From the NCBI GenBank assembly GCA_020025095.1, contig JAHHSS010000034.1, forward strand, positions 1 to 14,682: a DNA stretch of 14,682 nt. Reading direction: 5' to 3'. Shown piece by piece: positions 7,277 to 14,518 of this stretch. Every line of letters begins with the position of its first letter. The stretch's first letter is position 1. The notes under the pieces are model-generated. The model was not told the DNA's origin. It saw nothing but the letters and a program-made list of their open reading frames with translations, and ran no database searches. Position numbers and translations under genes: made by a program. This DNA comes from Peptostreptococcus sp. Its GTDB lineage: Bacteria; Bacillota; Clostridia; Peptostreptococcales; Peptostreptococcaceae.

Positions 7277-9073
7277 TTGGATAATTTAAAAGGATTTAAG
7301 AGAACATCTTATGCAGGAGATTTAAGAGCTTCTGACATAGGGAAAGAAGTAATAATAATGGGATGGGTTCAGAAAAAGAGAAACCTTGGTGGACTTGTTT
7401 TCGTTGATTTAAGAGATAGAGGTGGAATAGCTCAGGTAGTATTCGACACAGATGTAAGTGAAGAAGCTTTCAAAAAGGCTGAAAAGTTAGGTAGTGAGTA
7501 TGTAATAGCAGTAAGAGGTAAGGTGTGTGAGAGACAGTCTAAAAATCCAAATATGCCTACTGGAGATATTGAAATATTTGCAGAAGAAATTAGATTGCTT
7601 AATGAATCACAGACACCACCGATATATATAAAAGATGATGATGAAGTAAGTGAAGCTCTAAGATTGAAGTATAGATACTTAGATCTTAGAAAGCCTAAGA
7701 TGCAGAGAAACCTTATGCTAAGACACAAAGTTGCAAACGTGGTAAGAAATTATTTATCAGATAATCATTTCTGTGAAATAGAAACACCATTTTTAGTAAA
7801 GCCTACTCCAGAAGGTGCAAGAGATTATCTTGTTCCATCAAGAGTAAATGAAGGAAAATTCTATGCGCTTCCACAATCACCACAGTTATACAAGCAGCTA
7901 TTAATGGTAAGTGGTATGGATAGATACTTCCAAATAGTAAAGTGTTTTAGAGATGAAGATTTAAGAGCTGATAGACAGCCAGAATTTACTCAGATAGATT
8001 GTGAAATGTCATTTGTTGAGGAAGAAGATGTAATGGAAATAATGGAGGGGATGCTTAAAGAAATATTTAAGCAAGTTTTAAATAAAGATATTGAAACTCC
8101 TTTCCCTAGAATTACATATGCAGAAGCTATGAGAAGATTTGGTTCAGACAAACCAGATACTAGATATGGTCTGGAATTTGTAGATATTACAGAATTAGTA
8201 GCCAACTGTGGTTTCAAGGTATTTTCAGGATGTTCAAAGGAAGGATATTCTGTAAGAGGTATAAATGTAGAAGGGGGAGCTGAAAGCTTCACAAGAAAAG
8301 CTATCTCTCACTTAGAAGACCATGCAAAGACTTACAAAGCTAAAGGGCTAGCTTGGATGAAGCTAACTGAAGAAGGTATAACTTCTCCTATAGCAAAATT
8401 CTTTACAGAAGATGAACTTGCAAGTATAGTAAGTGCAATGAATGCAAAAGAAGGAGACCTTCTTTTATTTGTAGCGGACAAGAATTCAGTTGTATTTAAT
8501 GCCCTTGGACAAGTAAGAATAGCAGTTGCTGATAAGTTAGGATTAGCAGATAAAAATCAATTCAATATGCTTTGGGTTACAGAATTCCCAATATTTGAAG
8601 AAGATGAAGAAACAGGAAGATTTGCAGCAATGCATCATCCATTTACTTCACCACTAGATGAAGATGTTGATGACTTAGAAACAGGTGATAAGCATAAGCT
8701 AAGAGCTAAGGCATATGACATTGTAATGAATGGCTATGAAGTAGGTGGTGGTTCTATAAGAATATCTGATGCTCAAGTTCAACAGAAGATGTTTAGAGCT
8801 TTAGGATTCACTGATGAAGAAGCCTACAATAAATTTGGCTTCCTTTTGGACGCATTTAAGTTTGGAACTCCACCACATGGAGGTCTTGCATTTGGATTAG
8901 ATAGACTTGTAATGTTACTTGCAGGTGCAGATAATATAAGAGAGGTAATAGCATTCCCTAAGAATCAGAATGCTGTTTGCCCTATGACTAACGCTCCATC
9001 ATTCGCTGATGATGAGCAGTTAAAGGAGCTAAGCATCAAAATAGATATTGAAGAAAGCAAGATAGAAGAATAG
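7277..9073 (+). CDS. aspS: Aspartyl-tRNA synthetase (bacterial type)
   Basis: Class IIb synthetase charging tRNA-Asp. Its 598 residues match the bacterial form. The N-terminal OB-fold anticodon-binding domain (about 15-110) has GWVQKKRNLGGLVFVDLRDR. The catalytic core has KYRYLDLRKP (131-140), TPEGARDYLVPSR (177-189), motif 2 CFRDEDLRADRQPEFTQID (223-241) and motif 3 GLAFGLDRLVMLLAG (536-550). A GAD insertion domain lies between (about 295-425). The start is TTG 7277, supported by GGAGGTA at 7264-7270 and by alignment of the N-terminus. No nearer ATG gives a full OB-fold. I cannot tell from sequence alone whether it is discriminating for Asp only. An AT-rich 6-bp hairpin (9077-9091) follows but is a weak terminator candidate. 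The RseC gene starts 57 bases downstream. Confidence 0.98.
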   Translation: MDNLKGFKRTSYAGDLRASDIGKEVIIMGWVQKKRNLGGLVFVDLRDRGGIAQVVFDTDVSEEAFKKAEKLGSEYVIAVRGKVCERQSKNPNMPTGDIEIFAEEIRLLNESQTPPIYIKDDDEVSEALRLKYRYLDLRKPKMQRNLMLRHKVANVVRNYLSDNHFCEIETPFLVKPTPEGARDYLVPSRVNEGKFYALPQSPQLYKQLLMVSGMDRYFQIVKCFRDEDLRADRQPEFTQIDCEMSFVEEEDVMEIMEGMLKEIFKQVLNKDIETPFPRITYAEAMRRFGSDKPDTRYGLEFVDITELVANCGFKVFSGCSKEGYSVRGINVEGGAESFTRKAISHLEDHAKTYKAKGLAWMKLTEEGITSPIAKFFTEDELASIVSAMNAKEGDLLLFVADKNSVVFNALGQVRIAVADKLGLADKNQFNMLWVTEFPIFEEDEETGRFAAMHHPFTSPLDEDVDDLETGDKHKLRAKAYDIVMNGYEVGGGSIRISDAQVQQKMFRALGFTDEEAYNKFGFLLDAFKFGTPPHGGLAFGLDRLVMLLAGADNIREVIAFPKNQNAVCPMTNAPSFADDEQLKELSIKIDIEESKIEE

Positions 9074-9130
9074 TATCTTATTTTCAATAAGTTTATTTAT
9101 AAGTTGTGTAATGGAAAACGAGGTTAAAAG

Positions 9131-9592
9131 ATGGATCAAAGAGGATACATTGTTGAGATTGTCGATGAAAAAACTGCAAAATTTAAGATGAAAAGAGAGT
9201 CAGCCTGAGCTAAGTGTGGAAAATGCTTCAGTTCGAAGACAAACAGTGAATCTCAAGATATTATTGTAGAAGTTGACAATTCAATCGGAGCCAAAGTGGG
9301 TGACTATGTAGAGGTTAGCATGGAAAAAGTAAATATAATGAAAGCTTTAGCCATAATGTATGGAATACCACTTATAGCATTAATTATTGGAACAATAGGT
9401 GGATATTATGTTCTTAAAAATATAGTAAGTGGTAATATGCTAGAGGTATATAGCATGATTATCGGTTTTGTATTTACCGCTATTGCCTACTTAGGAATCA
9501 AGCTAAAAGACGCAAAACTGAGGGATAGTAGAGAATATATGCCTACAGTAACTTGCGTAATGATAGATTTAAATACGGCAAATAATAAATAA
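9131..9592 (+). CDS. RseC-family (SoxR-reducing / MucC) membrane protein with in-frame UGA at the first Cys: candidate selenoprotein
   Basis: The RseC/MucC family (Pfam RseC_MucC) are small membrane proteins with an N-terminal Cys cluster and two membrane helices. They are linked to the SoxR-reducing/Rnf redox system and sigma-E control, and are often orphan genes in clostridia. From ATG 9131 (GAGG at 9119-9122) the frame reads MDQRGYIVEI... RESA, then TGA at 9206-9208 (codon 26), then AKCGKCFSSK without further stops to TAA 9590-9592. This gives 153 codons in all, a normal family length. The family usually has SAC at this point, so UGA replaces the first conserved Cys and yields a U-x2-C-x2-C motif (26/29/32). 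Hydrophobic helices lie at about 71-94 and 105-123. Standard gene callers would start at GTG 9296 and lose the redox motif. Alternatives are a nonsense mutation (TGY to TGA) or a sequence error. Family assignment is fairly sure; selenocysteine insertion is inferred. Confidence 0.72.
9206..9255 (+). promoter_or_regulatory. Candidate bacterial SECIS element
   Basis: Immediately after the in-frame UGA, CUUC (9226-9229) can pair with GAAG (9235-9238) around the five-base loop AGUUC. The loop begins 22 bases after the UGA and has G as its second base. As I recall the published bacterial SECIS rules, the apical loop lies about 16-37 bases after UGA and has a G in its first two positions, so this fits. 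Weaker supporting pairs are UGU 9215-9217 with ACA 9239-9241, and UGAG 9206-9209 (containing the UGA) with CUCA 9252-9255. The stem is short and the lower part is interrupted. I paired it by eye and computed no folding energy. Confidence 0.4.
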
Positions 9593-9600
9593 GCCGTATT
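9572..9600 (+). terminator. Stem-loop spanning the rseC stop codon (weak terminator or attenuator)
   Basis: AATACGGC (9572-9579) and GCCGTATT (9593-9600) form a perfect 8-bp stem with a 13-base AT-only loop that contains the TAA stop of the RseC gene. The following sequence is AAATAAATATTT, not a T-tract, so it is not a standard intrinsic terminator. It could dampen read-through into pta, block 3' exonucleases, or be a processing site. The ribosome binding site of pta (GGAGG 9613-9617) is just outside the stem. Confidence 0.35.
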
Positions 9601-9623
9601 AAATAAATATTTGGAGGTATGAA

Positions 9624-10598
9624 ATGGAATTAATGGAAAGCCTAAAGGCTCAAATTGAAGGTAAGAATGTAAGAATAGTACTACCAGAAGGAAAGGAACC
9701 AAGAATACTTGAAGCTGCTTCAAGATTACACAAGGAAGGTATATTAGTACCAGTTTTAGTAGGTGGTGTAGATGCTGTTAAGGCAGTAGCTGCTGAAAAA
9801 AACATTGATATAGAAGGTGTTGAAATAATAGATCCAGCTAACTATGAAGAATTTGATGCTATGGTAGATGCTTTTGTTGAAAGAAGAAAGGGAAAAGCAA
9901 CTGTAGAAGATGCTAAGAAGAAACTTCTTGATGAAAACTATTTTGGTACAATGCTTACTTATATGGGCAAGGTTGACGGAATGGTAAGTGGAGCAGTTCA
10001 TTCAACTGGTGATACTGTAAGACCAGCTCTTCAGATAATAAAGACTAAGCCAGGTGTATCAAGAACAAGTGGTGCATTTGTAATGATGAAGGGTGATACT
10101 AAATACATATTTGGCGATTGTGCAATAAATATAGAACTAGATGCTGAAGGTTTAGCAGGTGTTGCAGTAGAGAGTGCAAAGACAGCTAAGATGTTTGGAA
10201 TAGATCCAAAGGTTGCCATGTTAAGTTTCTCAACTAAAGGATCAGCTAAGCATGAGTTAGCTACTAAGGTTGAAGAAGCTACAAAACTTGCTCACGAATT
10301 AGATCCAGAATTAGAATTAGATGGAGAATTACAGTTTGATGCTGCAATAGTTGAATCTGTCGGAAAGCAGAAAGCTCCAGGCTCTAATGTAGCAGGACAA
10401 GCTAATGTATTCATATTCCCATCTTTAGAAGCTGGAAATATAGGATATAAGATAGCTCAGAGATTAGGTGGATTTGAAGCATTGGGACCAATACTTCAGG
10501 GATTAAACAAGCCAATAACTGATTTATCTAGAGGTTGTAACGCAGAAGATGTTTACAAGTTAAGTATAATAACAGCGTGTCAGAGCGTTATGCAGTAA
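9624..10598 (+). CDS. pta: Phosphate acetyltransferase (phosphotransacetylase)
   Basis: Interconverts acetyl-CoA plus phosphate with acetyl phosphate plus CoA, the first step of acetate and ATP formation in fermenting bacteria. The 324 residues match the short single-domain Pta of Firmicutes, without the N-terminal regulatory domains of the E. coli form. Signatures are VRIVLPEGKEPRILEA (16-31), GMVSGAVHSTGDTVRPAL (119-136), MLSFSTKGSAKHE (199-211), and FPSLEAGNIGYKIAQR (265-280) with ITDLSRGC (298-305). ATG 9624 is chosen over the out-of-frame ATG at 9619, and GGAGG is at 9613-9617. Acetate kinase (ackA), often the next gene, is not here; the gene is closed by a strong terminator. Codon use appears biased toward a small set of codons, as expected for a highly expressed central-metabolism gene (impression, not computed). 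Confidence 0.97.
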   Translation: MELMESLKAQIEGKNVRIVLPEGKEPRILEAASRLHKEGILVPVLVGGVDAVKAVAAEKNIDIEGVEIIDPANYEEFDAMVDAFVERRKGKATVEDAKKKLLDENYFGTMLTYMGKVDGMVSGAVHSTGDTVRPALQIIKTKPGVSRTSGAFVMMKGDTKYIFGDCAINIELDAEGLAGVAVESAKTAKMFGIDPKVAMLSFSTKGSAKHELATKVEEATKLAHELDPELELDGELQFDAAIVESVGKQKAPGSNVAGQANVFIFPSLEAGNIGYKIAQRLGGFEALGPILQGLNKPITDLSRGCNAEDVYKLSIITACQSVMQ

Positions 10599-10611
10599 TA
10601 TTTCTTTAGTT

Positions 10612-10648
10612 ATACCTTCCGATATATTTATATCGGAAGGTATTTTTT
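10612..10648 (+). terminator. Intrinsic terminator after pta
   Basis: ATACCTTCCGATA and TATCGGAAGGTAT form a 13-bp perfect stem (10612-10624 with 10631-10643) around a short AT loop, followed by a six-base T run (10643-10648). It lies 13 bases after the pta stop and is the clearest terminator in the window. It separates the housekeeping cluster from the surface-polymer genes. Confidence 0.93.
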
Positions 10649-10769
10649 ATGAGCTGAAACAAAAAAAATTCTTTGAAAGTTATAATCAGATGATCTAGCA
10701 GTATTTATCAAAATATAGTATATGAATCGATAAGTGAAAATATTATAAAAAGGGGCTTTTATGTGATTC

Positions 10770-10798
10770 TTTTAAAAAAAAATTACTTATGATATAAT
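10770..10798 (+). promoter_or_regulatory. Sigma-A type promoter with extended -10 for the surface-polymer operon
   Basis: A perfect TATAAT (10793-10798) is preceded by TGA, giving the extended -10 TGnTATAAT. A poor -35 (TTTTAA, 10770-10775) lies 17 bases upstream. Extended -10 promoters tolerate a weak -35. The predicted transcript start, around 10805, leaves a ~55-base leader before the next gene. Confidence 0.6.
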
Positions 10799-10860
10799 GT
10801 AATAGGTTAGCGGTTATTTAAGTTAATTGTTTAAAATAAAAAATAGGAATGGTTGTTTTT

Positions 10861-12069
10861 ATGGGAATAAGAGAAAAATTAGAAAAAATTGTAAGGCTTA
10901 CAAAACAAGCCTTTAGTATGATGTATTATAACTTTAAAGCAAAAGCTTATAAAAATAATCCCAAATATAAAGACCTTTGGATTATATCAGAAAGAGGGAC
11001 AGAAGCAAAAGATAATGGATTTTGTTTTTTTGAATACCTTTGTAAAAATCATCCAGAGATAAATGCAAGGTATGTGATAGACAAAGAAGCTGCTGGTGAT
11101 GATTACAAAAAACTTCTTCCATATGAGGATAGATTAATACCTTATGGAAGTTTTGAACATAAAATAGCATATATATTAGCTAAATATGCTATCTCTTCTC
11201 ATGCAGGCTTTCTTGAGCCTTGGAGTTATAGACTTTATAAGCTTATAATAGATAGACGTGATAAAAAAATATTTATATTTTTACAACATGGGGTTATACT
11301 TCATGATTTAAGTGAATTTCTTGCAAAAAATAAGATAAAGGCAGATTTATTCGTAACTACTACGAAAAGAGAATATGAGTCTATTTCTTCTAGCAAGTAT
11401 GGTTATAGTAAAGGTGAAGTAGTTCAAACAGGAATTGCAAGATATGATAAACTAAATGAGTTTGAGTTAAAAGATGAAATTTTAATAATGCCTACATGGA
11501 GGAAGAATATCATTACTCCCTCTTATATGAAGAATGAAGGAAGAGATGTGAATTTATTTAAAGGTAGTGAATATTTTAAAAGATTTAATTCACTTATAAA
11601 TAATAAGAGATTAGAAAAGGCTTTAAAAGAGCATAATATAAAATTAATTTTTTATCCACATTATGAAATACAGCCATACATAGACTGTTTTGACTGCGAT
11701 AATTCAGAATTAATATTAGCATCTAAAGATAGATATGACGTGCAAGGTCTTTTAAAAAGTTCAAGAGCTATGGTTACTGACTTTTCATCTATTCAATTCG
11801 ATTTTGCATATATGAGAAAGCCTCAAGCTTACTATCAATTTGATTCAATAGAAGAACACTATAAAATGGGGTATTTTGATTATGAAAAAGACGGATTTGG
11901 ACCAGTTTACTCAGATGAAGATGATTTAGTAGATTATTTGATAAAACTTATGGATACAGATTTTAAGTTGGAAGATAAATATCTTGATAGGATAAATAAA
12001 GATTTTAATATTAGAGACTCACATAACTGTGATAGAATATTTGATGAAATACTAAAGATAAAAAAATAG
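10861..12069 (+). CDS. CDP-glycerol glycerophosphotransferase-family protein (TagB/TagF-like)
   Basis: GT-B-type glycerophosphotransferase (Pfam Glyphos_transf) that moves glycerol-phosphate or a related polyol-phosphate from a CDP-activated donor onto a wall or capsular glycopolymer at the inner face of the membrane. Landmarks in the 402-residue form are FLQHG (140-144), TGIARYDKL (190-198), MPTWRKN (210-216), FYPHYE (264-269), SRAMVTDFSSIQFDFAYMRKP (301-321), and GFGPVYSDEDDL (345-356). The paired His (QHG and PHYE) and the TDFSS site match TagF/TagB catalytic segments. No transmembrane helix is seen; a basic N-terminal stretch (residues 4-30) could contact the membrane. ATG 10861 is preferred. 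An in-frame ATG at 10849 abuts the only AGGA (10845-10848) and so lacks spacing, although AGGA to 10861 (12 bases) is also long. The exact donor and polymer cannot be told. UDP-glucose dehydrogenase follows 24 bases later. Confidence 0.85.
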   Translation: MGIREKLEKIVRLTKQAFSMMYYNFKAKAYKNNPKYKDLWIISERGTEAKDNGFCFFEYLCKNHPEINARYVIDKEAAGDDYKKLLPYEDRLIPYGSFEHKIAYILAKYAISSHAGFLEPWSYRLYKLIIDRRDKKIFIFLQHGVILHDLSEFLAKNKIKADLFVTTTKREYESISSSKYGYSKGEVVQTGIARYDKLNEFELKDEILIMPTWRKNIITPSYMKNEGRDVNLFKGSEYFKRFNSLINNKRLEKALKEHNIKLIFYPHYEIQPYIDCFDCDNSELILASKDRYDVQGLLKSSRAMVTDFSSIQFDFAYMRKPQAYYQFDSIEEHYKMGYFDYEKDGFGPVYSDEDDLVDYLIKLMDTDFKLEDKYLDRINKDFNIRDSHNCDRIFDEILKIKK

Positions 12070-12093
12070 AATAAAATAGAAAGAGGAATTTGT

Positions 12094-13398
12094 ATGAAAA
12101 TTGCTATTGCTGGAACAGGGTACGTTGGCTTAGTTACAGGAGCGTGTTTAGCTTATAAAGGCATTCATGATATTATTTGTGTAGATATAGATGAAAATAG
12201 AATAGAAAGTTTGAAAAAGGGTAAATCTCCCATATATGAAGAAAATCTTGAAGAAATTTTAGAGGATAGTCTAAAAAAAGGTAATATAGATTTCACAACA
12301 GATAGTGAGATCGCATACAAGGATGCAGATGTTATCTTTATAGCAGTTGGAACACCTGAAAGATCAGATGGTTCAGCAAATTTAGAGTATATAAAGCAGG
12401 TTGCAAGACAGGTTTCTAATTTTGTAAAAAAAGATTGCCTTGTTGTAATCAAATCTACAGTTCCTGCAGGGACAAATGAAACAATAGAAAAATATATTAA
12501 AAAGCACTTAAAAAATGATGTTTGGATTGAGCTTGCGTCTAATCCAGAGTTTCTTGCTCAAGGAACTGCTGTCAGGGATACTCTAGAAGCATCGAGAATA
12601 GTAATTGGAACAGAAAGCAATAAAGCAAAGGAAATTCTTGAAAAAGTATATGAGGGATTTGATTCACCAAAGGTATTTACTAATAGAAATTCAGCAGAGA
12701 TGATTAAATACGCATCGAATGACTTTTTGGCGCTTAAAATTTCGTATATGAGTGATATAGCTAATTTATGTGAAATTGTAGGTGCAAATGTTGAAGATGT
12801 AGCATATGGTATGAGTTTTGATGATAGAATAGGTGCAAAATTTTTAAGAGCTGGAATAGGATATGGTGGTTCTTGTTTCCCTAAAGATACAAAAGCTCTT
12901 CATTGGCTTTCAAATTCAAATGGATATGAGTTAAAAACTGTAAGTGCTGCAATAGAAGTTAACGAGGCACAGAAGTTAAAGTTAATAAGAAAAGCGAGTG
13001 AAGAAATAGAAAATTTTGAAGGATTAAAGGCAGCTGTACTTGGAGTGACATATAAACCAGGAACAGATGATTTAAGAGAAGCTCCCTCACTTGTGAATAT
13101 AGATAGTCTTTTAGAAAGGGATGCTAATGTATTTGCTTATGATCCAGTTGGTCTTGACAATGCTAAAAAAATATATGGAGATAGAATAAATTATTGCTAT
13201 AATATAGAAGAGGCGTTAAAAGATGCTGATATATGTTTTGTTATGACTGAGTGGGAAGAAATAAAGAAAATAAAAGCTAGTCAATTTATAGAGCTAATGA
13301 AAAACCCTACTGTTTATGATGGAAGAAACTGTTATGACCCTAAAATAATGGAAGAACATGGAGTTAACTACTACTCAATAGGAAGGGCCAGATATTAA
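12094..13398 (+). CDS. ugd: UDP-glucose 6-dehydrogenase
   Basis: Cytosolic NAD-dependent enzyme oxidising UDP-glucose to UDP-glucuronate in two steps, providing precursor for capsule or teichuronic-type polymers. Its 434 residues are normal. The N-terminal Rossmann motif GTGYVGLVTGACLA is at 7-20. VGTPERSDGSANL (85-97) and STVPAGT (121-127) line the cofactor/substrate site, SNPEFLAQGTAV is at 149-160, Lys207 is in KYASNDFLALK, and the catalytic Cys261 is in GIGYGGSCFPKDTKAL (254-269). The C-terminal domain contains GVTYKPGTDDLREAPS (317-332). AGAGGAA precedes ATG 12094. The gene forms a probable two-gene operon with the glycerophosphotransferase and ends in a terminator. UDP-GlcNAc or UDP-ManNAc dehydrogenases share the fold, but motifs and length fit the TuaD/Ugd group better. 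Substrate is therefore probable, not proven. Confidence 0.92.
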   Translation: MKIAIAGTGYVGLVTGACLAYKGIHDIICVDIDENRIESLKKGKSPIYEENLEEILEDSLKKGNIDFTTDSEIAYKDADVIFIAVGTPERSDGSANLEYIKQVARQVSNFVKKDCLVVIKSTVPAGTNETIEKYIKKHLKNDVWIELASNPEFLAQGTAVRDTLEASRIVIGTESNKAKEILEKVYEGFDSPKVFTNRNSAEMIKYASNDFLALKISYMSDIANLCEIVGANVEDVAYGMSFDDRIGAKFLRAGIGYGGSCFPKDTKALHWLSNSNGYELKTVSAAIEVNEAQKLKLIRKASEEIENFEGLKAAVLGVTYKPGTDDLREAPSLVNIDSLLERDANVFAYDPVGLDNAKKIYGDRINYCYNIEEALKDADICFVMTEWEEIKKIKASQFIELMKNPTVYDGRNCYDPKIMEEHGVNYYSIGRARY

Positions 13399-13401
13399 TA
13401 A

Positions 13402-13455
13402 AAACACCGACTACCGAAAAATTAACTAAATTATCGGTGTCGGTGTTTATTTTTT
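13402..13455 (+). terminator. Intrinsic terminator between convergent genes (possibly bidirectional)
   Basis: AAACACCGAC (13402-13411) pairs with GTCGGTGTTT (13439-13448). After a one-base bulge, ACCGA (13413-13417) pairs with TCGGT (13434-13438), and a six-base T run lies at 13450-13455. On the minus strand the stem is followed by five T's (complement of 13400-13404), so it may also end the convergent abi transcript. It follows the ugd stop by three bases. Confidence 0.88.
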
Positions 13456-13551
13456 ACTAAATAATGTTTATCCTAAAAATAGCTATTAGGATGATATTAT
13501 TATATTTTTATGAGTCCTTTATAGTCAGAAATTCTGAATGTTAGATAAATT

Positions 13552-14502
13552 CTATCTTCTCAAATTAGCAATATATTCTCTGAGTTTTAAAGTTGATTCA
13601 TAATTTTTAAATCCATACCTCATGGCAATTTTATCATTTTTATTAATAAGATTGTCAAGAGGTTTCCATATATAATTGAAATTATAATTTGGATTTATTT
13701 GATGAACAAGATACATTACAATGCATAGAACAAGAGCAATTCTATTACTAGCTTGCCCGTCTTTGTATAAAAATAAAAATTCTTTCCAATCACTTTTTAT
13801 TGGAGGCATAGTTTTAATTTGTATATCGATACCATTTTTATTATGAGCACAAATATTTCTTACGAGTTTTATAAGATTCATCCAACCTAAAAGTTCATTT
13901 TTTGTGCAGTTGTAATGGCTGGCTATTTCTTTGAGGTTTGATGTTGACATACAATCTAAAAGTTTAATTACATCACCGAATGAAATTATATCTACCATTA
14001 CCCAAACAGTTGGGAAATCCCCTATAATATTATAATGCTCGAATTCCGACCTTTTAACTCTTTTTACGGAATTTTGCAAAGTATTTTTAAATTGCTTTTC
14101 GATGCTATTTATTTTTTTTCTATCATTACTTTCTCTATTCGACCAGGAAGCAAAGTTTAAATACCCCATTGAACCGTATTTTCCACTTAAAGTATGTCCA
14201 ATTTGTGTTTTGATAGAAACTTCAATATCCTCAATTGCATGTAAAAGTGATAGTCTAAAATCCTTATCCTGATTATATCTAAAGACAACTTCATTAAAAG
14301 ATATATTAAAGTATTCAATATTTTCTCTTTTTTTGTTTATTTTTGCAAAGGGATATGCAAAATCTTTTAGCTTATAATAACCAATATCCATTAAAAGTTT
14401 TGCTGCTTTTTTTCTATTCTCTACAAACATTCCTCTTTTAATAAACAAATCAATTTGCTCTTCAAATGAAAGATGTTTTTCTAATTCAGGATTTCTCGAC
14501 AT
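13552..14502 (-). CDS. Abi_2-family abortive infection protein (AbiD/AbiF-like, HEPN)
   Basis: Probable phage-defence or toxin protein of the Abi_2 family (Pfam). In the 316-residue form the N-terminal signature is SFEEQIDLFIKRGM (12-25) with IGYYKLKDFAYPF (40-52). PTVWVMVDIISFGDVIKLL (164-182) is the typical central segment. The HEPN-type Rx4H motif RNICAH is at Arg215-His220, in LVRNICAHN, as in RNA-cleaving HEPN proteins. A second candidate, KTQIGH (98-103), has Lys in place of Arg. Start ATG 14502 is chosen because GAGGTGG (complement of 14508-14514) precedes it by five bases. A GTG at 14511 would lie inside that site. The gene is convergent to ugd, is more AT-rich by eye, and belongs to a mobile-type accessory family. 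A hairpin/T-tract and an inverted repeat lie upstream. Whether it is AbiD or AbiF cannot be settled here, and RNase activity is inferred. Confidence 0.85.
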   Translation of the reverse strand: MSRNPELEKHLSFEEQIDLFIKRGMFVENRKKAAKLLMDIGYYKLKDFAYPFAKINKKRENIEYFNISFNEVVFRYNQDKDFRLSLLHAIEDIEVSIKTQIGHTLSGKYGSMGYLNFASWSNRESNDRKKINSIEKQFKNTLQNSVKRVKRSEFEHYNIIGDFPTVWVMVDIISFGDVIKLLDCMSTSNLKEIASHYNCTKNELLGWMNLIKLVRNICAHNKNGIDIQIKTMPPIKSDWKEFLFLYKDGQASNRIALVLCIVMYLVHQINPNYNFNYIWKPLDNLINKNDKIAMRYGFKNYESTLKLREYIANLRR

Positions 14503-14507
14503 AATAA

Positions 14508-14514
14508 CCACCTC
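14508..14514 (-). promoter_or_regulatory. Ribosome binding site deciding the abi start
   Basis: On the minus strand GAGGTGG is followed by TTATT and ATG (14502-14500). This ideal spacing supports the ATG and argues against the in-frame GTG at 14511, which is part of the site itself. Confidence 0.8.
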
Positions 14515-14518
14515 TATA

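Noticed and set aside
9077..9100. CTTATT/AATAAG hairpin followed by TTTATTTAT after aspS
   Set aside because: A six-pair AT-only stem with no clean T run; common by chance in such AT-rich sequence.
9296..9592. A free-standing 98-residue membrane protein starting at GTG 9296
   Set aside because: The frame extends upstream through the TGA to an ATG with a ribosome binding site and gives a full-length RseC family protein. GTG 9296 has no good ribosome binding site and would drop the Cys cluster.
10681..10686. A second TATAAT upstream of the surface-polymer genes
   Set aside because: No -35-like hexamer at a suitable distance and no extended -10; the site at 10793 is better placed.
10747..10766. 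AAAAG-GGG-CTTTT mini-hairpin with an ATG TGA minimal frame after a GGGG
   Set aside because: A start codon directly followed by a stop and a 3-base loop; no supporting signal for a leader peptide.
10849..10860. ATG 10849 as start of the glycerophosphotransferase
   Set aside because: The only AGGA directly abuts it with no spacer, and the extra MVVF adds nothing to the family alignment. It remains possible.
13468..13537. Palindromes ATCCTAA/TTAGGAT (13470-13492) and TCAGAA/TTCTGA (13525-13537) downstream of abi
   Set aside because: Neither has a T-tract on either strand. They may be chance or remnants, and no target-site or insertion-sequence features were found.
14503..14511. GTG 14511 as start of abi
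   Set aside because: It falls within the GAGGTGG ribosome binding site serving ATG 14502.
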